DNA from: Rehaibacterium terrae
Lineage (GTDB): Bacteria > Pseudomonadota > Gammaproteobacteria > Xanthomonadales > Xanthomonadaceae
NCBI RefSeq assembly: GCF_014202935.1
Contig: NZ_JACHHX010000012.1
Span: 29,825-93,824 of the forward strand
Direction of reading: 5' to 3'
Length of the DNA: 64,000 nt
Below the pieces are notes generated by a model. The model ran no database searches. It had not been told where the DNA came from and saw only the letters and a list, made by a program, of their open reading frames with translations. Numbering within the stretch: position 1 is the first letter of the stretch; every line of letters starts with the position of its first letter. This document shows positions 1 through 8,122 of the stretch, one piece after another. Made by a program: the position numbers and the translations under genes.

Positions 1-1
1 C

Positions 2-16
2 GGCAAAGCCTTCTGA
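2..16 (+). CDS. Possible 3' end of an upstream gene (last codons GKAF, stop)
   Basis: The first bases can be read as Gly-Lys-Ala-Phe followed by TGA. Only four codons lie in the window, so no function can be given. The reading is a guess: the 82 bp that follow lack another plausible frame and then lead into the VOC gene. Confidence 0.2.
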   Translation, partial: GKAF

Positions 17-98
17 CGCCGCCAGTCCCGCCCCGTCCCGGCCCTACGTTCGGTCCGCAACAGGCCGGGATACGCTTCCCATTCGCTCGGAGATCGTC

Positions 99-512
99 AT
101 GCTCATCCAGCCCTACCTGTTCTTCAACGGCAACTGCCGGCAAGCCTTCGACTTCTACCGCGACGCGCTCGGCGCGGAGTACGAAACCCTCATGCGCTAC
201 CGCGACAGCCCCGAGCCGCCACCGCCCGAGTGCGCCCCGCCCGGCTGGGAGGACAAAGTCATGCACGCCTCGCTGCGCATCGGCAGCCTGCGACTGATGG
301 GCTCGGACGACGGCAGCGGCCAGACGGCACGCCCGCAGGGCTTCTCGCTGTCGCTGAGCGTGCCAGACGCCGACGCCGCCGATCGTGTCTTCGCCGCGCT
401 CGCCGACGGCGGCAGCGTGATCATGCCGCTCGGAGAAACCTTCTGGTCGCCGCGCTTCGGCATGCTCACCGACCGCTTCGGGGTCGGCTGGATGATCGGC
501 GTCGAGGCCTGA
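99..512 (+). CDS. VOC family protein, PhnB/3-demethylubiquinone-methyltransferase-like
   Basis: A 137-residue single-domain protein of the vicinal oxygen chelate superfamily. The N-terminal FFNGNCRQAFDFYRDALGAE stretch is the usual first beta-alpha-beta module of PhnB-like proteins, and the second module holds the FGMLTDRFGVGWMI ending. Family members bind a metal or small ligand, but PhnB-like members mostly have no proven reaction. A GGAGAT Shine-Dalgarno 8 nt before ATG supports the start. It opens a tightly packed plus-strand operon (12 bp to the next gene) that contains an ECF sigma factor; small VOC, DGPF and RibD-like proteins are typical companions of ECF42 sigma factors. Exact substrate unknown. 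Confidence 0.85.
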   Translation: MLIQPYLFFNGNCRQAFDFYRDALGAEYETLMRYRDSPEPPPPECAPPGWEDKVMHASLRIGSLRLMGSDDGSGQTARPQGFSLSLSVPDADAADRVFAALADGGSVIMPLGETFWSPRFGMLTDRFGVGWMIGVEA

Positions 513-524
513 GGAGCGTCCCGC

Positions 525-1070
525 ATGCGCCGGATCATCATGTGGAACCTGGTCACGCTCGACGGCTACTTCGAGGGCGTCGAGCCGTGGTCGCTGGACT
601 GGCACGAAACCGTGTGGGGCGAGGAACTGGAACGCTTCTCGCTCGACCAGGCACGCACCGCCGACATGCTGCTGTTCGGCCGCCGCACCTTCGAGGGCAT
701 GGCGGCGTACTGGAAGACCGCCAGCGGCGAAATCGCCGACTTCATGAACGCGGTGCCGAAGGTGGTCTGCTCACGCACGCTCGAGCAGGCCGACTGGCAC
801 AACAGCCGCCTGGTCCGCGACGCCGCCGCCGAGGTCGCCCGTCTCAAGGCCGAGCCCGGCCGCGACATCTACATCTTCGGCAGCGCCGACCTCTGCGATG
901 CGCTGACGGGAGCCGGCCTGATCGACGAGTACCGGCTGTGCCTGGTGCCGCTGCTGCTCGGCAACGGCAACCGGCTGTTCAAACCCGGCGGCGGCCGGCA
1001 CACAATGGCCCTGCGCGAAGCCCGCCCGCTCGGCAACGGATGCGTCATCCTGCGCTACCGTCCCGCCTGA
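525..1070 (+). CDS. Dihydrofolate reductase family protein (RibD C-terminal-like)
   Basis: A 181-residue protein with the RibD_C/DHFR-like fold. The N-terminus MRRIIMWNLVTLDGYFEG and the LLFGRRTFEGMAAYW segment match the nucleotide-binding features of this family (the S/TxDG-F and GRxT motifs). These stand-alone proteins are probably NAD(P)H-dependent reductases of unknown substrate; this is not the housekeeping FolA or RibD. GAGGAG lies 8 nt upstream of ATG. It sits between a VOC protein and a DGPF protein, in an arrangement often seen beside ECF42-type sigma factors, which suggests joint expression in a stress or detoxification response. That role is inferred from neighbours only. Confidence 0.85.
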   Translation: MRRIIMWNLVTLDGYFEGVEPWSLDWHETVWGEELERFSLDQARTADMLLFGRRTFEGMAAYWKTASGEIADFMNAVPKVVCSRTLEQADWHNSRLVRDAAAEVARLKAEPGRDIYIFGSADLCDALTGAGLIDEYRLCLVPLLLGNGNRLFKPGGGRHTMALREARPLGNGCVILRYRPA

Positions 1071-1087
1071 ACCCGAGGAGTTCACCG

Positions 1088-1441
1088 ATGCCCTACGCGC
1101 TGCTGATCGTCGAACCCGTCGGCCAACGCGCCACCCGCAGCGAAGAGGAAGGCCGCGACCTGTTCGCACAGATGACCCGCTGGGGCGAATCGCTGCAGCG
1201 GCGCGGCCTGCTGCTGGGCGTGCAATCGTTGCGCTCGGACGCCGACGGCGTGCGCGTGCAGGTGCGCGACGGCAAGCGTCGTACCGTCGACGGGCCGTTC
1301 TCCGAGGCCAAGGAGATGGTCGGCGGCTTCTTCCTGATCGACTGCGACGACAAAGCGCAGGCGGTCGAGATCGCCGCCGAGTGTCCGGCCGCCGCCTGGG
1401 CCACGGTCGAGGTGCGCGAGTTCGGGCCCTGCTTCACCTGA
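1088..1441 (+). CDS. YCII-related DGPF-domain protein
   Basis: A 117-residue protein of the YCII/DGPF family. The diagnostic TVDGPFSEAKEMVGG motif lies around residues 65-79, followed by the usual FFLIDC strand and a C-terminal VEVREFGP ending. DGPF proteins form small dimeric ferredoxin-like folds; their activity is unknown, but they are the recognised genomic partners and probable targets of ECF42 sigma factors, and such a factor is encoded 20 bp downstream. The start ATG is preceded by GAGGAG. Whether it acts as an enzyme or in signalling cannot be read from the sequence. Confidence 0.88.
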   Translation: MPYALLIVEPVGQRATRSEEEGRDLFAQMTRWGESLQRRGLLLGVQSLRSDADGVRVQVRDGKRRTVDGPFSEAKEMVGGFFLIDCDDKAQAVEIAAECPAAAWATVEVREFGPCFT

Positions 1442-1461
1442 AAGGATCGGGCGCGGCGGCC

Positions 1462-2748
1462 ATGACCCAGGTGCACCGCACCGTCGAAACCGTCTGGCAG
1501 ATGGAGTCGGCGCGGCTGATCGCCGGCATCGCCCGGATCGTCGGCGATGTCGGCCTGGCCGAGGAATTGGCGCAGGACGCGCTGGTCGCCGCGCTCGAGC
1601 ACTGGCCGCGCGACGGCGTCCCCGACAACCCCGGCGCCTGGCTGATGGCCACCGCCAAGCACCGCGCCATCGACCACCTGCGCCGCCACCAGCTGCACGC
1701 GCGCAAGCACGAGGAGCTCGGCCACACCCTGGAACTCACCGCCGATCCGCACGGCAACGACCCCGCGACCGCCGCCGACGACCCGGTCGGCGACGATCTG
1801 CTGCGACTGATCTTCACCGCCTGCCATCCGGTGCTGTCGACCGAGGCGCGTGTGGCGCTGACGCTGCGCCTGCTCGGCGGCCTGACCACCGAGGAGATCG
1901 CCCGCGCCTTTCTCGTCCCCGAACCCACCGTCGCGCAGCGCATCGTCCGCGCCAAGCGCACCCTGTCGGAAGCCCGCATTCCCTTCGAGCTTCCGCGCGG
2001 CGGAGAACTGGCCGCGCGGCTGGGCTCGGTGCTCGAAGTCGTCTACCTGATCTTCAACGAAGGCTATGCCGCCACCAGCGGCCAGCACTGGGTGCGCCCG
2101 GCGCTGTGCGAGGAGGCGCTGCGCCTGGGCCGCATCCTCGCCGGCCTGGCCCCGCGCGAGCCCGAGGTGCACGGCCTGCTCGCGCTGATGGAGATCCAGG
2201 CCTCGCGCCTGCGCGCCCGCGTCGGGCCCGACGGCGAACCGGTGCTGCTGCTCGACCAGGACCGTACGCAGTGGGACCGTCTGCTGATCCGCCGCGGCCT
2301 GGCCGCGCTCGAACGTGCCGAGGCGCTCGGCGGCGCGCTCGGCCCGTACACGCTGCAGGCCGCCATCGCCGCCTGCCACGCCCGCGCCGGCAGCGCCGCC
2401 GACACCGACTGGCCGCGCATCGCCGCGCTCTACGACGCCCTCGCCCAGCTCGCGCCCTCGCCGGTGGTCGAGCTCAACCGCGCGGTCGCGCTGTCGATGG
2501 CGTTCGGCCCCGAAGCCGGGCTCGAGATCGTCGATGCGCTGGCCGCCGCCGGTACGCTCAGGGACTACCACCTGCTGCCGAGCGTGCGTGGCGATCTGCT
2601 CGCCAGGCTCGGCCGCCTGCGCGAGGCGCATGCCGAGTTCCAGCGCGCCGCCGGCCTCACCCGCAACGCCCGCGAGCGCACCCTGCTGCTGCAACGCGCC
2701 GCCGCCTGCGCCGTCCTCCCCGCCAGCGAACCAGGAGACCCGTCATGA
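1462..2748 (+). CDS. ECF RNA polymerase sigma factor, ECF42-type with C-terminal extension
   Basis: A 428-residue sigma factor. Region 2 lies at the N-terminus (DVGLAEELAQDALVAALEHW), region 4 around residues 115-175 (TAEIARAF-like TTEEIARAFLVPEPTVAQR helix-turn-helix), then the large DUF6596/TPR-like extension that distinguishes ECF42 and related groups from classic 190-residue ECF factors. ECF42 factors have no dedicated anti-sigma factor; their extension is thought to control activity. None is visible here either. The start at the ATG before TQVHRT was chosen because the longer frame begins inside the preceding gene. Its TGA overlaps the next ATG (ATGA), so the GFA gene is translationally coupled. 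Confidence 0.88.
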   Translation: MTQVHRTVETVWQMESARLIAGIARIVGDVGLAEELAQDALVAALEHWPRDGVPDNPGAWLMATAKHRAIDHLRRHQLHARKHEELGHTLELTADPHGNDPATAADDPVGDDLLRLIFTACHPVLSTEARVALTLRLLGGLTTEEIARAFLVPEPTVAQRIVRAKRTLSEARIPFELPRGGELAARLGSVLEVVYLIFNEGYAATSGQHWVRPALCEEALRLGRILAGLAPREPEVHGLLALMEIQASRLRARVGPDGEPVLLLDQDRTQWDRLLIRRGLAALERAEALGGALGPYTLQAAIAACHARAGSAADTDWPRIAALYDALAQLAPSPVVELNRAVALSMAFGPEAGLEIVDALAAAGTLRDYHLLPSVRGDLLARLGRLREAHAEFQRAAGLTRNARERTLLLQRAAACAVLPASEPGDPS

Positions 2749-3095
2749 GCACCTACCACGGCAGCTGCCACTGCGGCCGCGTCGTCTTCGACGTCGAGGG
2801 CGAGATCGATAGCGCGCTGGTTTGCAACTGTTCGATCTGCCACCGCAAGGGCGCGCCACTATGGTTCGTCCCGCGCGAGAAGCTGCACTTGCGCACGCCC
2901 GAGGCCGAGCTCGCCACCTACACCTTCAACCAGCACGTCATCCGGCACCGTTTCTGCCCCACCTGCGGCATCCATCCCTTCGGCGAAGGCGTCGGCCCGG
3001 ACGGCAAGGCGATGGCGGCGATCAACCTGCGCTGCCTGGACGGCGTGGACCTCGACGCGATCCCGGTGCAGCGCTTCGACGGCCGGGCGCTGTAG
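2745..3095 (+). CDS. GFA (CENP-V) family zinc-binding protein
   Basis: A 116-residue protein with the GFA/CENP-V fold. The zinc ligands are visible as CHCG near residue 8, CNCSICHRKG around residues 29-38 and FCPTCGIHP around residues 70-78. The family includes glutathione-dependent formaldehyde-activating enzyme, but most stand-alone members have no proven activity, so the Gfa name is not given. It is the last gene of the ECF42 operon and overlaps the sigma factor by 4 bp. The following hybrid kinase is on the other strand, with the two stop codons about 30 bp apart. Confidence 0.88.
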   Translation: MSTYHGSCHCGRVVFDVEGEIDSALVCNCSICHRKGAPLWFVPREKLHLRTPEAELATYTFNQHVIRHRFCPTCGIHPFGEGVGPDGKAMAAINLRCLDGVDLDAIPVQRFDGRAL

Positions 3096-3125
3096 GAAGC
3101 ACCCGGCACCCCGCTGCGGCGGCAC

Positions 3126-6100
3126 TCAGGCCGCACCGCCCGACACCCGTGCCGAGCCCGCGACCGCCTCGATCGCTTCGGCCAGCATCACCCCGGTCAG
3201 CGGCTTGCGCAGGAAGCCGTCCATGCCGGCCGCCCGCGACTGCGCCTCGGCATCGGGGTCCGAGCGCGCGGTGACGGCAATCAGCGGGAAGCGGTATCCC
3301 TGGCTGCGGATCAGCCGCGCCAGTTCGTGGCCGTCGATGCCGGGCAGGTCGAGGTCGAGCAGGCCCACGTCGAAGCCCTGCGACAGCTCGGCCACGGCGG
3401 CCAGGCCGTGCGCGACATGGGTGACCTCATGCCCCTGGGTCCGCAGCAACTCGGTCATCACCCGCGCGACGGTGGCATCGTCCTCCACCAGCAGGATGCG
3501 CAGACCGCCGTTGGCGGTGGCCTTCGTCCGCTCGCCGCTGGCCGCCAGCTCCGCGGTGGGGAGCGGCAGCTCGACGCGGAAGCGGCTGCCGCTGCCCGCC
3601 GTGCTCTCGACGTCGATGCGGCCGCCCATCGCGGCGGCGAGCTCCCGGCTGATCGCCAGACCCAGCCCGCTGCCGCCGTAACGGGCGGCGGTGCGTGCAC
3701 CGTCGGCCTGCTCGAAGCGCCGGAACAGGCGCGCACGCTGCTCGGCGTTGAGGCCGGGACCGGTGTCGCTGACGACCAGCCGCACGCCCTGCGGCGACAA
3801 CGGCTCGGCCAGCAGCGCGACCTCGCCCTGCTCGGTGAACTTGATCGCGTTGTTGCCGAGGTTGAGCAGGATCTGGCGCACGCGATGCGCGTCGCCGCGC
3901 AGTCCGCGCGGCGTTCCGGGAGCGATGCGGCAGTGGAAGCGCAGGCCCTTCTTTTCCGCCAGCGGCGCCATCAGTTCGGCAACCTCATCGATCAATGCGT
4001 GCAGGTCGAACGGCACATCGTCCAGACCGAGCTTGCCGGCCTCGATCCGGGCCAGGTCGAGGGTGTCGTTGACCAGCCGCAGCAGGTGTTCGCCGGCATG
4101 ACGGATGGCATCGACGTAACTGCGCTGGCGTGGATCCAGCGCGGTGGCCTGCAGCAGCTCGGCCATGCCCAGCACGCCGGTCATCGGGGTGCGCACTTCG
4201 TGGCCGAGCGTGGCGAGGAAGCGGGTCTTGGCCTCGGAAGCCTGCTCGGCCAGACGCTGGCGCTCGCGGATCAGCTGGTACTGGTGCCGTCGCAGCAGGC
4301 GCAGGCGATAGCTCCGGGCCGCCAGCCAAAGCAGCAGCAGCGCGCCCAGCACGTACAGGGCGAACGCCCACGCGCTGCGCCACCACGGCGGCTGCACCTG
4401 GAATGTCAGCATGCGCACCGGCGACCACACGCCATCGGCATCCGCCGCCTGCACCTCGAGGCGATGCGCGCCGGGATCCAGGCGCGAAAACACGCGCTCG
4501 CCGCCGGCCCCGACCTCGACCCAGTCCGGATCGTAGCCATGCAGACGGTAGCGGTAGCGATGCGCCGGCGGATCGACGAAGGACAGCAGCCGGGCGACGA
4601 TGCGCAGATCACGATCGCCCGGCATCAGCAGCGGGGCATGGTGCGCCAGCGCGACCACGCGTTCGCCGCGGCGCACCTCGACCTCCTCGATGACCAGCCG
4701 TGGCGGCACGGTCGCGGCCGCGGCCGCGAGATCGAACAGCACCAGCCCGTCGAGGGTGCCGGCCAGGCCGATCCCGTCCACGCCGCGCCGCGGCGGGCGG
4801 TTGCCGAACTCCTGGCTGGGCAGGCCGTCGCGCACCCCGAACACGCGCACGCTGCCGCTGCCGGGGAGGTAACGCACCAGACCGCGCGGCGTGGTGATCC
4901 AGACCGCCCCGGCACCCAGGACCAGGCCACCGCCTTCGACCGCCGGCAGGCCGGCACGGTCGTCGACGCGGTGCCCCAACCGGAGTTCGCCGTCACTCCA
5001 GTCGTAGGCCTCCAGCAGCCCCAGCCGCAACAGCCAGACGCGATGACCGTCGTGGTCGAAGCCGAACACACGCTCGCCGGGCCCGCCCGGCACCGGCACG
5101 AAGCGCGCGCTGGCCTCGTCCCAGGCGAGCAGGCCCTGGGCGCCGGCCAGCCACAACCGGCCGTCCGGCCCCAAGGCGAGCTGCTCGGTGTCGGCGGCCA
5201 CGATACCGCGCCCGTCGCCGGGACGCAGGTCGTGCAGCACGCGGCCATCGGCATCGCGTGCCTGTATGCCGCCGCCATAGGCGGAGAGCCAGAGCCGGCC
5301 ATCGGCGTCCTCGACCAGCAAATCGACCGGGCCGGCCGGTGGCGCCTCGGTGGCGCCGTGCAGCCAGTGGCGGAGCGCGCCGTCGCGCGGGTCATAACGG
5401 GTCAGGCCGCGCTGGTGGCCGATCCAGACGCTGCCGTCGCCGCGCTCGTGCACGCTCCACAGGCGCCGCTCGGGCAGGCCGCGTGCGGTATCGAGCAGGC
5501 GCTCGATGCGGCCGCTGCGCGGATCCAGGCGATCCAGCCCGCCGCCGGTACCGACCAGCCAGTAGCTGCCATCGGCGCTGGCAGCGATGCCGCGTACCAG
5601 GGCGATGGCGGGCGCGTCGGTCTGGGTCGGGCGCGGCAGCACGGCGAAGTCGCGCCAGCGTGGCGGCAGATGCATCAGGCCGCGACCGTTGGCATGGAAC
5701 CACAGCCCGCCCTCGTGATCGACGAAGGCACCGAGCAGGCCGAGCGCCATGTCCGCCGGCGGCACGCGCATCACCTCGCCGTCGCGCTCGCGGTCGATGC
5801 CGTGCTGGGTGACGATCCAGCGCGCACCGTCGGCGTCGTCGATCACCGCCTGCACCGCACGGTCGGACAGCTTGTCCCGCCAGGCCGGCCTGAGGATGCG
5901 GCCGTCACGCTCGCGCAAGTGCAGACCGCCGTTGCTGCCGATCCACAGCCCGCCGCCTGCGGCCGGCGACAGGCTGAGCACCACCGGGCCATCGAGCTCG
6001 GTCGCCGGCACGACATCGAACCCGTCGCCGGTCCAGCGCGCCGCGCCGGCGGTGGTGCCGGCCCACAGCGCGCCGTCGGGGGTGACCAGCAGGGTCAGCA

Positions 6101-6641
6101 CGGTGTCGGCCGGCAGGCTGGCCGGGTCGTCGGGGTCGTGAACGAAGCGAAGGATGCGGCCGTCGGCATCCATCCGGTGCAGGCCACCTGCGAAGGTGCC
6201 GAACCACAGCGCGCCGTCGGGCGTGGAAGTGATGGCCCAGACATCGTCGCTGCCCAGGTCCGGATGGGTCGCGCGGCGGTAATGACGGAACCGCTCGCGC
6301 GTGTGATCGAGCACGCTCAGGCCGCCGCCCTCGGTGCCAACCCAGACGCGGTCGTCGGCGTCGACGTGCAGCGCCTGCACCACATTGCCGGGCAACGCGC
6401 CGGGATCGCCCGGCACATACCGCCAGACACGGAACGACACCCCGTCGTAGCGCGCCAGGCCGTCGCCGGTCGCCACCCACAGGTAGCCTTCGCGGTCCTG
6501 CGCGAGCGCGTGTACCGCCAGCGACGGCAGGCCATCGGCGACACCGTAACCGCGCGGGCGCGGTGACTCCGGCAGGATTCCCGCGGCCTGTGCCGCGACG
6601 GCGAGCCCCCCGGCCAGCATCGATACCCACAGACGCAACAT
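3126..6641 (-). CDS. Hybrid two-component sensor kinase with beta-propeller sensor and receiver domain
   Basis: A 1171-residue membrane sensor. In order: signal peptide (MLRLWVSMLAGGLAVAAQAA), about 600 residues of two-component-regulator propeller repeats (recurrent LWVATGDGL/VWVGTEGGG units), a Y_Y_Y domain, one membrane helix around residue 765, HisKA with phospho-acceptor His814 in LGHEVRTPM, a HATPase domain (NNAIKF, DTGPGL) and a C-terminal receiver with phospho-acceptor Asp1096 in LLDLDLPGIDG. Unlike the Bacteroides hybrid systems of similar layout it has no DNA-binding domain, so a separate response regulator or Hpt protein is expected; none is in the window. GGAGGA lies 8 nt before the ATG. 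The 5' end is duplicated upstream (see repeat). Confidence 0.93.
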   Translation of the reverse strand: MLRLWVSMLAGGLAVAAQAAGILPESPRPRGYGVADGLPSLAVHALAQDREGYLWVATGDGLARYDGVSFRVWRYVPGDPGALPGNVVQALHVDADDRVWVGTEGGGLSVLDHTRERFRHYRRATHPDLGSDDVWAITSTPDGALWFGTFAGGLHRMDADGRILRFVHDPDDPASLPADTVLTLLVTPDGALWAGTTAGAARWTGDGFDVVPATELDGPVVLSLSPAAGGGLWIGSNGGLHLRERDGRILRPAWRDKLSDRAVQAVIDDADGARWIVTQHGIDRERDGEVMRVPPADMALGLLGAFVDHEGGLWFHANGRGLMHLPPRWRDFAVLPRPTQTDAPAIALVRGIAASADGSYWLVGTGGGLDRLDPRSGRIERLLDTARGLPERRLWSVHERGDGSVWIGHQRGLTRYDPRDGALRHWLHGATEAPPAGPVDLLVEDADGRLWLSAYGGGIQARDADGRVLHDLRPGDGRGIVAADTEQLALGPDGRLWLAGAQGLLAWDEASARFVPVPGGPGERVFGFDHDGHRVWLLRLGLLEAYDWSDGELRLGHRVDDRAGLPAVEGGGLVLGAGAVWITTPRGLVRYLPGSGSVRVFGVRDGLPSQEFGNRPPRRGVDGIGLAGTLDGLVLFDLAAAAATVPPRLVIEEVEVRRGERVVALAHHAPLLMPGDRDLRIVARLLSFVDPPAHRYRYRLHGYDPDWVEVGAGGERVFSRLDPGAHRLEVQAADADGVWSPVRMLTFQVQPPWWRSAWAFALYVLGALLLLWLAARSYRLRLLRRHQYQLIRERQRLAEQASEAKTRFLATLGHEVRTPMTGVLGMAELLQATALDPRQRSYVDAIRHAGEHLLRLVNDTLDLARIEAGKLGLDDVPFDLHALIDEVAELMAPLAEKKGLRFHCRIAPGTPRGLRGDAHRVRQILLNLGNNAIKFTEQGEVALLAEPLSPQGVRLVVSDTGPGLNAEQRARLFRRFEQADGARTAARYGGSGLGLAISRELAAAMGGRIDVESTAGSGSRFRVELPLPTAELAASGERTKATANGGLRILLVEDDATVARVMTELLRTQGHEVTHVAHGLAAVAELSQGFDVGLLDLDLPGIDGHELARLIRSQGYRFPLIAVTARSDPDAEAQSRAAGMDGFLRKPLTGVMLAEAIEAVAGSARVSGGAA

Positions 6642-6739
6642 GTCCCTGTCCTCCGCGATGCCGTGCCCTTAATTTCTCCCCAGGTCGTGATCTCGACCTG
6701 GCAGACGCAACATGTCCCTGTCCTCCGCGATGCCGTGCC
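6630..6739. repeat. 38-bp perfect direct repeat flanking a small inverted repeat at the sensor-kinase start
   Basis: The 38 bases at 6630-6667 recur without mismatch at 6702-6739, a 72-bp offset. Each copy carries, on the minus strand, the GGAGGA ribosome site, the ATG and the codons for Met-Leu-Arg-Leu of the hybrid kinase. Between them lies a perfect 8-bp inverted repeat, CCAGGTCG / CGACCTGG (6680-6687 and 6694-6701) with a 6-nt loop. This looks like a local duplication of the translation-initiation region; the outer copy no longer leads into the kinase frame. Confidence 0.9.
6669..6713 (-). CDS. Possible 14-residue leader peptide made by the duplicated kinase start
   Basis: The outer copy of the duplicated ribosome site and start codon opens a frame coding MLRLPGRDHDLGRN and ending in TAA, 27 bp before the true kinase start. 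It has the same Shine-Dalgarno as the kinase. The CCAGGTCG/CGACCTGG inverted repeat lies inside this frame, so ribosome movement could affect its folding. Whether it is translated, or is just debris of the duplication, cannot be told from the sequence. Confidence 0.3.
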   Translation of the reverse strand: MLRLPGRDHDLGRN

Positions 6740-6873
6740 GCTGTCCGCGCGCGGCAGCGACGAACCGTTTGCCTTGGTCCGGCGGGCCGGGATGCCGCCA
6801 CGGCCGGCACCGCGCCCGATCTTGGCAATGCCACGCCCCACCGGCAAGCATGCGGCGTTCACCCGCAGGCGCC

Positions 6874-6900
6874 TACAATCGGGGCAGATCGTCACGGAGG
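6874..6900 (+). promoter_or_regulatory. Candidate -10 box and ribosome site of the YceI operon
   Basis: TACAAT (6874-6879) resembles a sigma-70 -10 box, and GGAGG (6896-6900) lies 5 nt before the chosen ATG of the first YceI gene. No convincing -35 box is seen at the normal distance. Confidence 0.35.
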
Positions 6901-6905
6901 CCCGC

Positions 6906-7529
6906 ATGGCGCGCATCGCCCGCCTGCCGAGCGTCCTGCTCGTCGCGTTGTTGCCGGTCACGGCCATTGCTGCGCCGCAGGACTACGAGCTCGATCCGGT
7001 GCACACCCGGGTCGTGTTCTTCATCGACCACGCCGGCCTGTCGCAGGCCATCGGCACCTTCTCCGGCATCACCGGCCGGCTGCGTTTCGATCCGGAGGAC
7101 TGGCGCACGGCGCGGGTCGAGGCGCGTATCCCGGTCGCGCGGCTTGACATGGGCGACGCCGACTGGAACCGGCAGATGCTGGGCCGCCAGTTCTTCGACG
7201 CCGCGCGCCATCCCGAGGCGCGCTTCGTGTCGACCTCGGTCGAGCCGCTCGGCGACAACCGCGCCCGCGTCACCGGCCAATTGCGCGTGCGCGACGTCAG
7301 CCGGCAGATCACGCTCGACGTCACCCTCAACGCGCTCAAGCGCAACCCGATGACCCATCGCCCCAGCGCGGGCTTTTCGGCCAGCGGCTCGCTGCTGCGC
7401 CAAGAGCTCGGACTGCTCGCTTTTCCCACCGTGATCGGCAACCGTGTCGACCTGCGCATCGAGGCCGAGGCGATCCGCGTCCGCGATGCCGGCTTCGACG
7501 ACACCGACGACCAGGAGACGGACCGATGA
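6906..7529 (+). CDS. YceI family protein (periplasmic lipid-binding fold), first copy
   Basis: A 207-residue secreted protein. A signal peptide (MARIARLPSVLLVALLPVTAIA) precedes the YceI-like beta-barrel that opens with YELDPVHTRVVFFIDH and has the HPEARFVSTSVEPL and VTGQLRVRDVSRQITLDV strands. Family members bind polyprenoid or other lipids in the periplasm; ligand here unknown. The start was placed at the ATG with GGAGG 5 nt upstream rather than at earlier in-frame codons, because it directly begins the signal peptide. Its stop overlaps the cytochrome b561 start by 4 bp, and a second YceI gene follows, the common YceI-b561-YceI arrangement. Confidence 0.9.
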   Translation: MARIARLPSVLLVALLPVTAIAAPQDYELDPVHTRVVFFIDHAGLSQAIGTFSGITGRLRFDPEDWRTARVEARIPVARLDMGDADWNRQMLGRQFFDAARHPEARFVSTSVEPLGDNRARVTGQLRVRDVSRQITLDVTLNALKRNPMTHRPSAGFSASGSLLRQELGLLAFPTVIGNRVDLRIEAEAIRVRDAGFDDTDDQETDR

Positions 7530-8122
7530 GCCTGCACCAACGCCTGGGCCGCTGGAGCGGCCCGAGCATCGCCCTGCACTGGCTGACCGCGCTGCTGGTG
7601 CTGGGCCTGCTCGGCGTCGGCCTGTTCATGACCGAACTGCCGAACAACCCGACCAAGGTGAAGATCTACGCCCTGCACAAGTCGCTCGGGCTGACCGTGC
7701 TCGCCCTGGTCGCGCTGCGGCTGCTGTGGCGGCTGTATGCCGGCGCGCCGGCGCCGCTGCCCGGCACGCCACGCTGGCAGCACCTGACCGCCACCCTCGT
7801 GCACTGGACGATGTATGCGCTGCTGATCGCCGTCCCGCTGGCCGGCTGGGCCTACAACTCGGCCTCCAACTTCCCGCTGCAGTGGTTCGGCCAGTTCAAC
7901 CTGCCCAGGCTGGTGGCCCCCGACCCGGAGATGCGTGCGTTCTGGCGCGCGCTGCACGGCTGGCTCGCCCTCACCCTGGCGCTGCTGGCGCTGGGCCACG
8001 CCGCCGCCGCGCTCAAACATCACTACCTCGACCGCGACGACACCCTGCGTCGCATGCTGCCGCGCTTCGGCCGCCGCACTGCCGGCGGCGGCGCCAACGA
8101 CAAGGACAAAGGCACCGCATGA
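7526..8122 (+). CDS. Cytochrome b561 family membrane protein
   Basis: A 198-residue membrane protein with four predicted helices (around residues 13-33, 50-68, 90-108 and 145-165). Heme-ligand-type histidines are seen in ALHWLTALLV, YALHKSLGLT, LVHWTMYALL and the GWLALTLALLALGHAAAALKH region. Members move electrons across or within the inner membrane, from quinol or to periplasmic acceptors; the partner is not known here. The gene overlaps both neighbours by 4 bp, so all three cistrons are translationally coupled. Repeated association of b561 with YceI suggests a shared quinone or isoprenoid-related role, which is inference. Confidence 0.9.
   Translation: MSLHQRLGRWSGPSIALHWLTALLVLGLLGVGLFMTELPNNPTKVKIYALHKSLGLTVLALVALRLLWRLYAGAPAPLPGTPRWQHLTATLVHWTMYALLIAVPLAGWAYNSASNFPLQWFGQFNLPRLVAPDPEMRAFWRALHGWLALTLALLALGHAAAALKHHYLDRDDTLRRMLPRFGRRTAGGGANDKDKGTA

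Noticed and set aside
3327..6566. A 1079-codon plus-strand frame opposite the hybrid kinase
   Set aside because: Mirror reading of a high-GC coding region; the kinase strand has signal peptide, HisKA, HATPase and receiver motifs, while the other has none.
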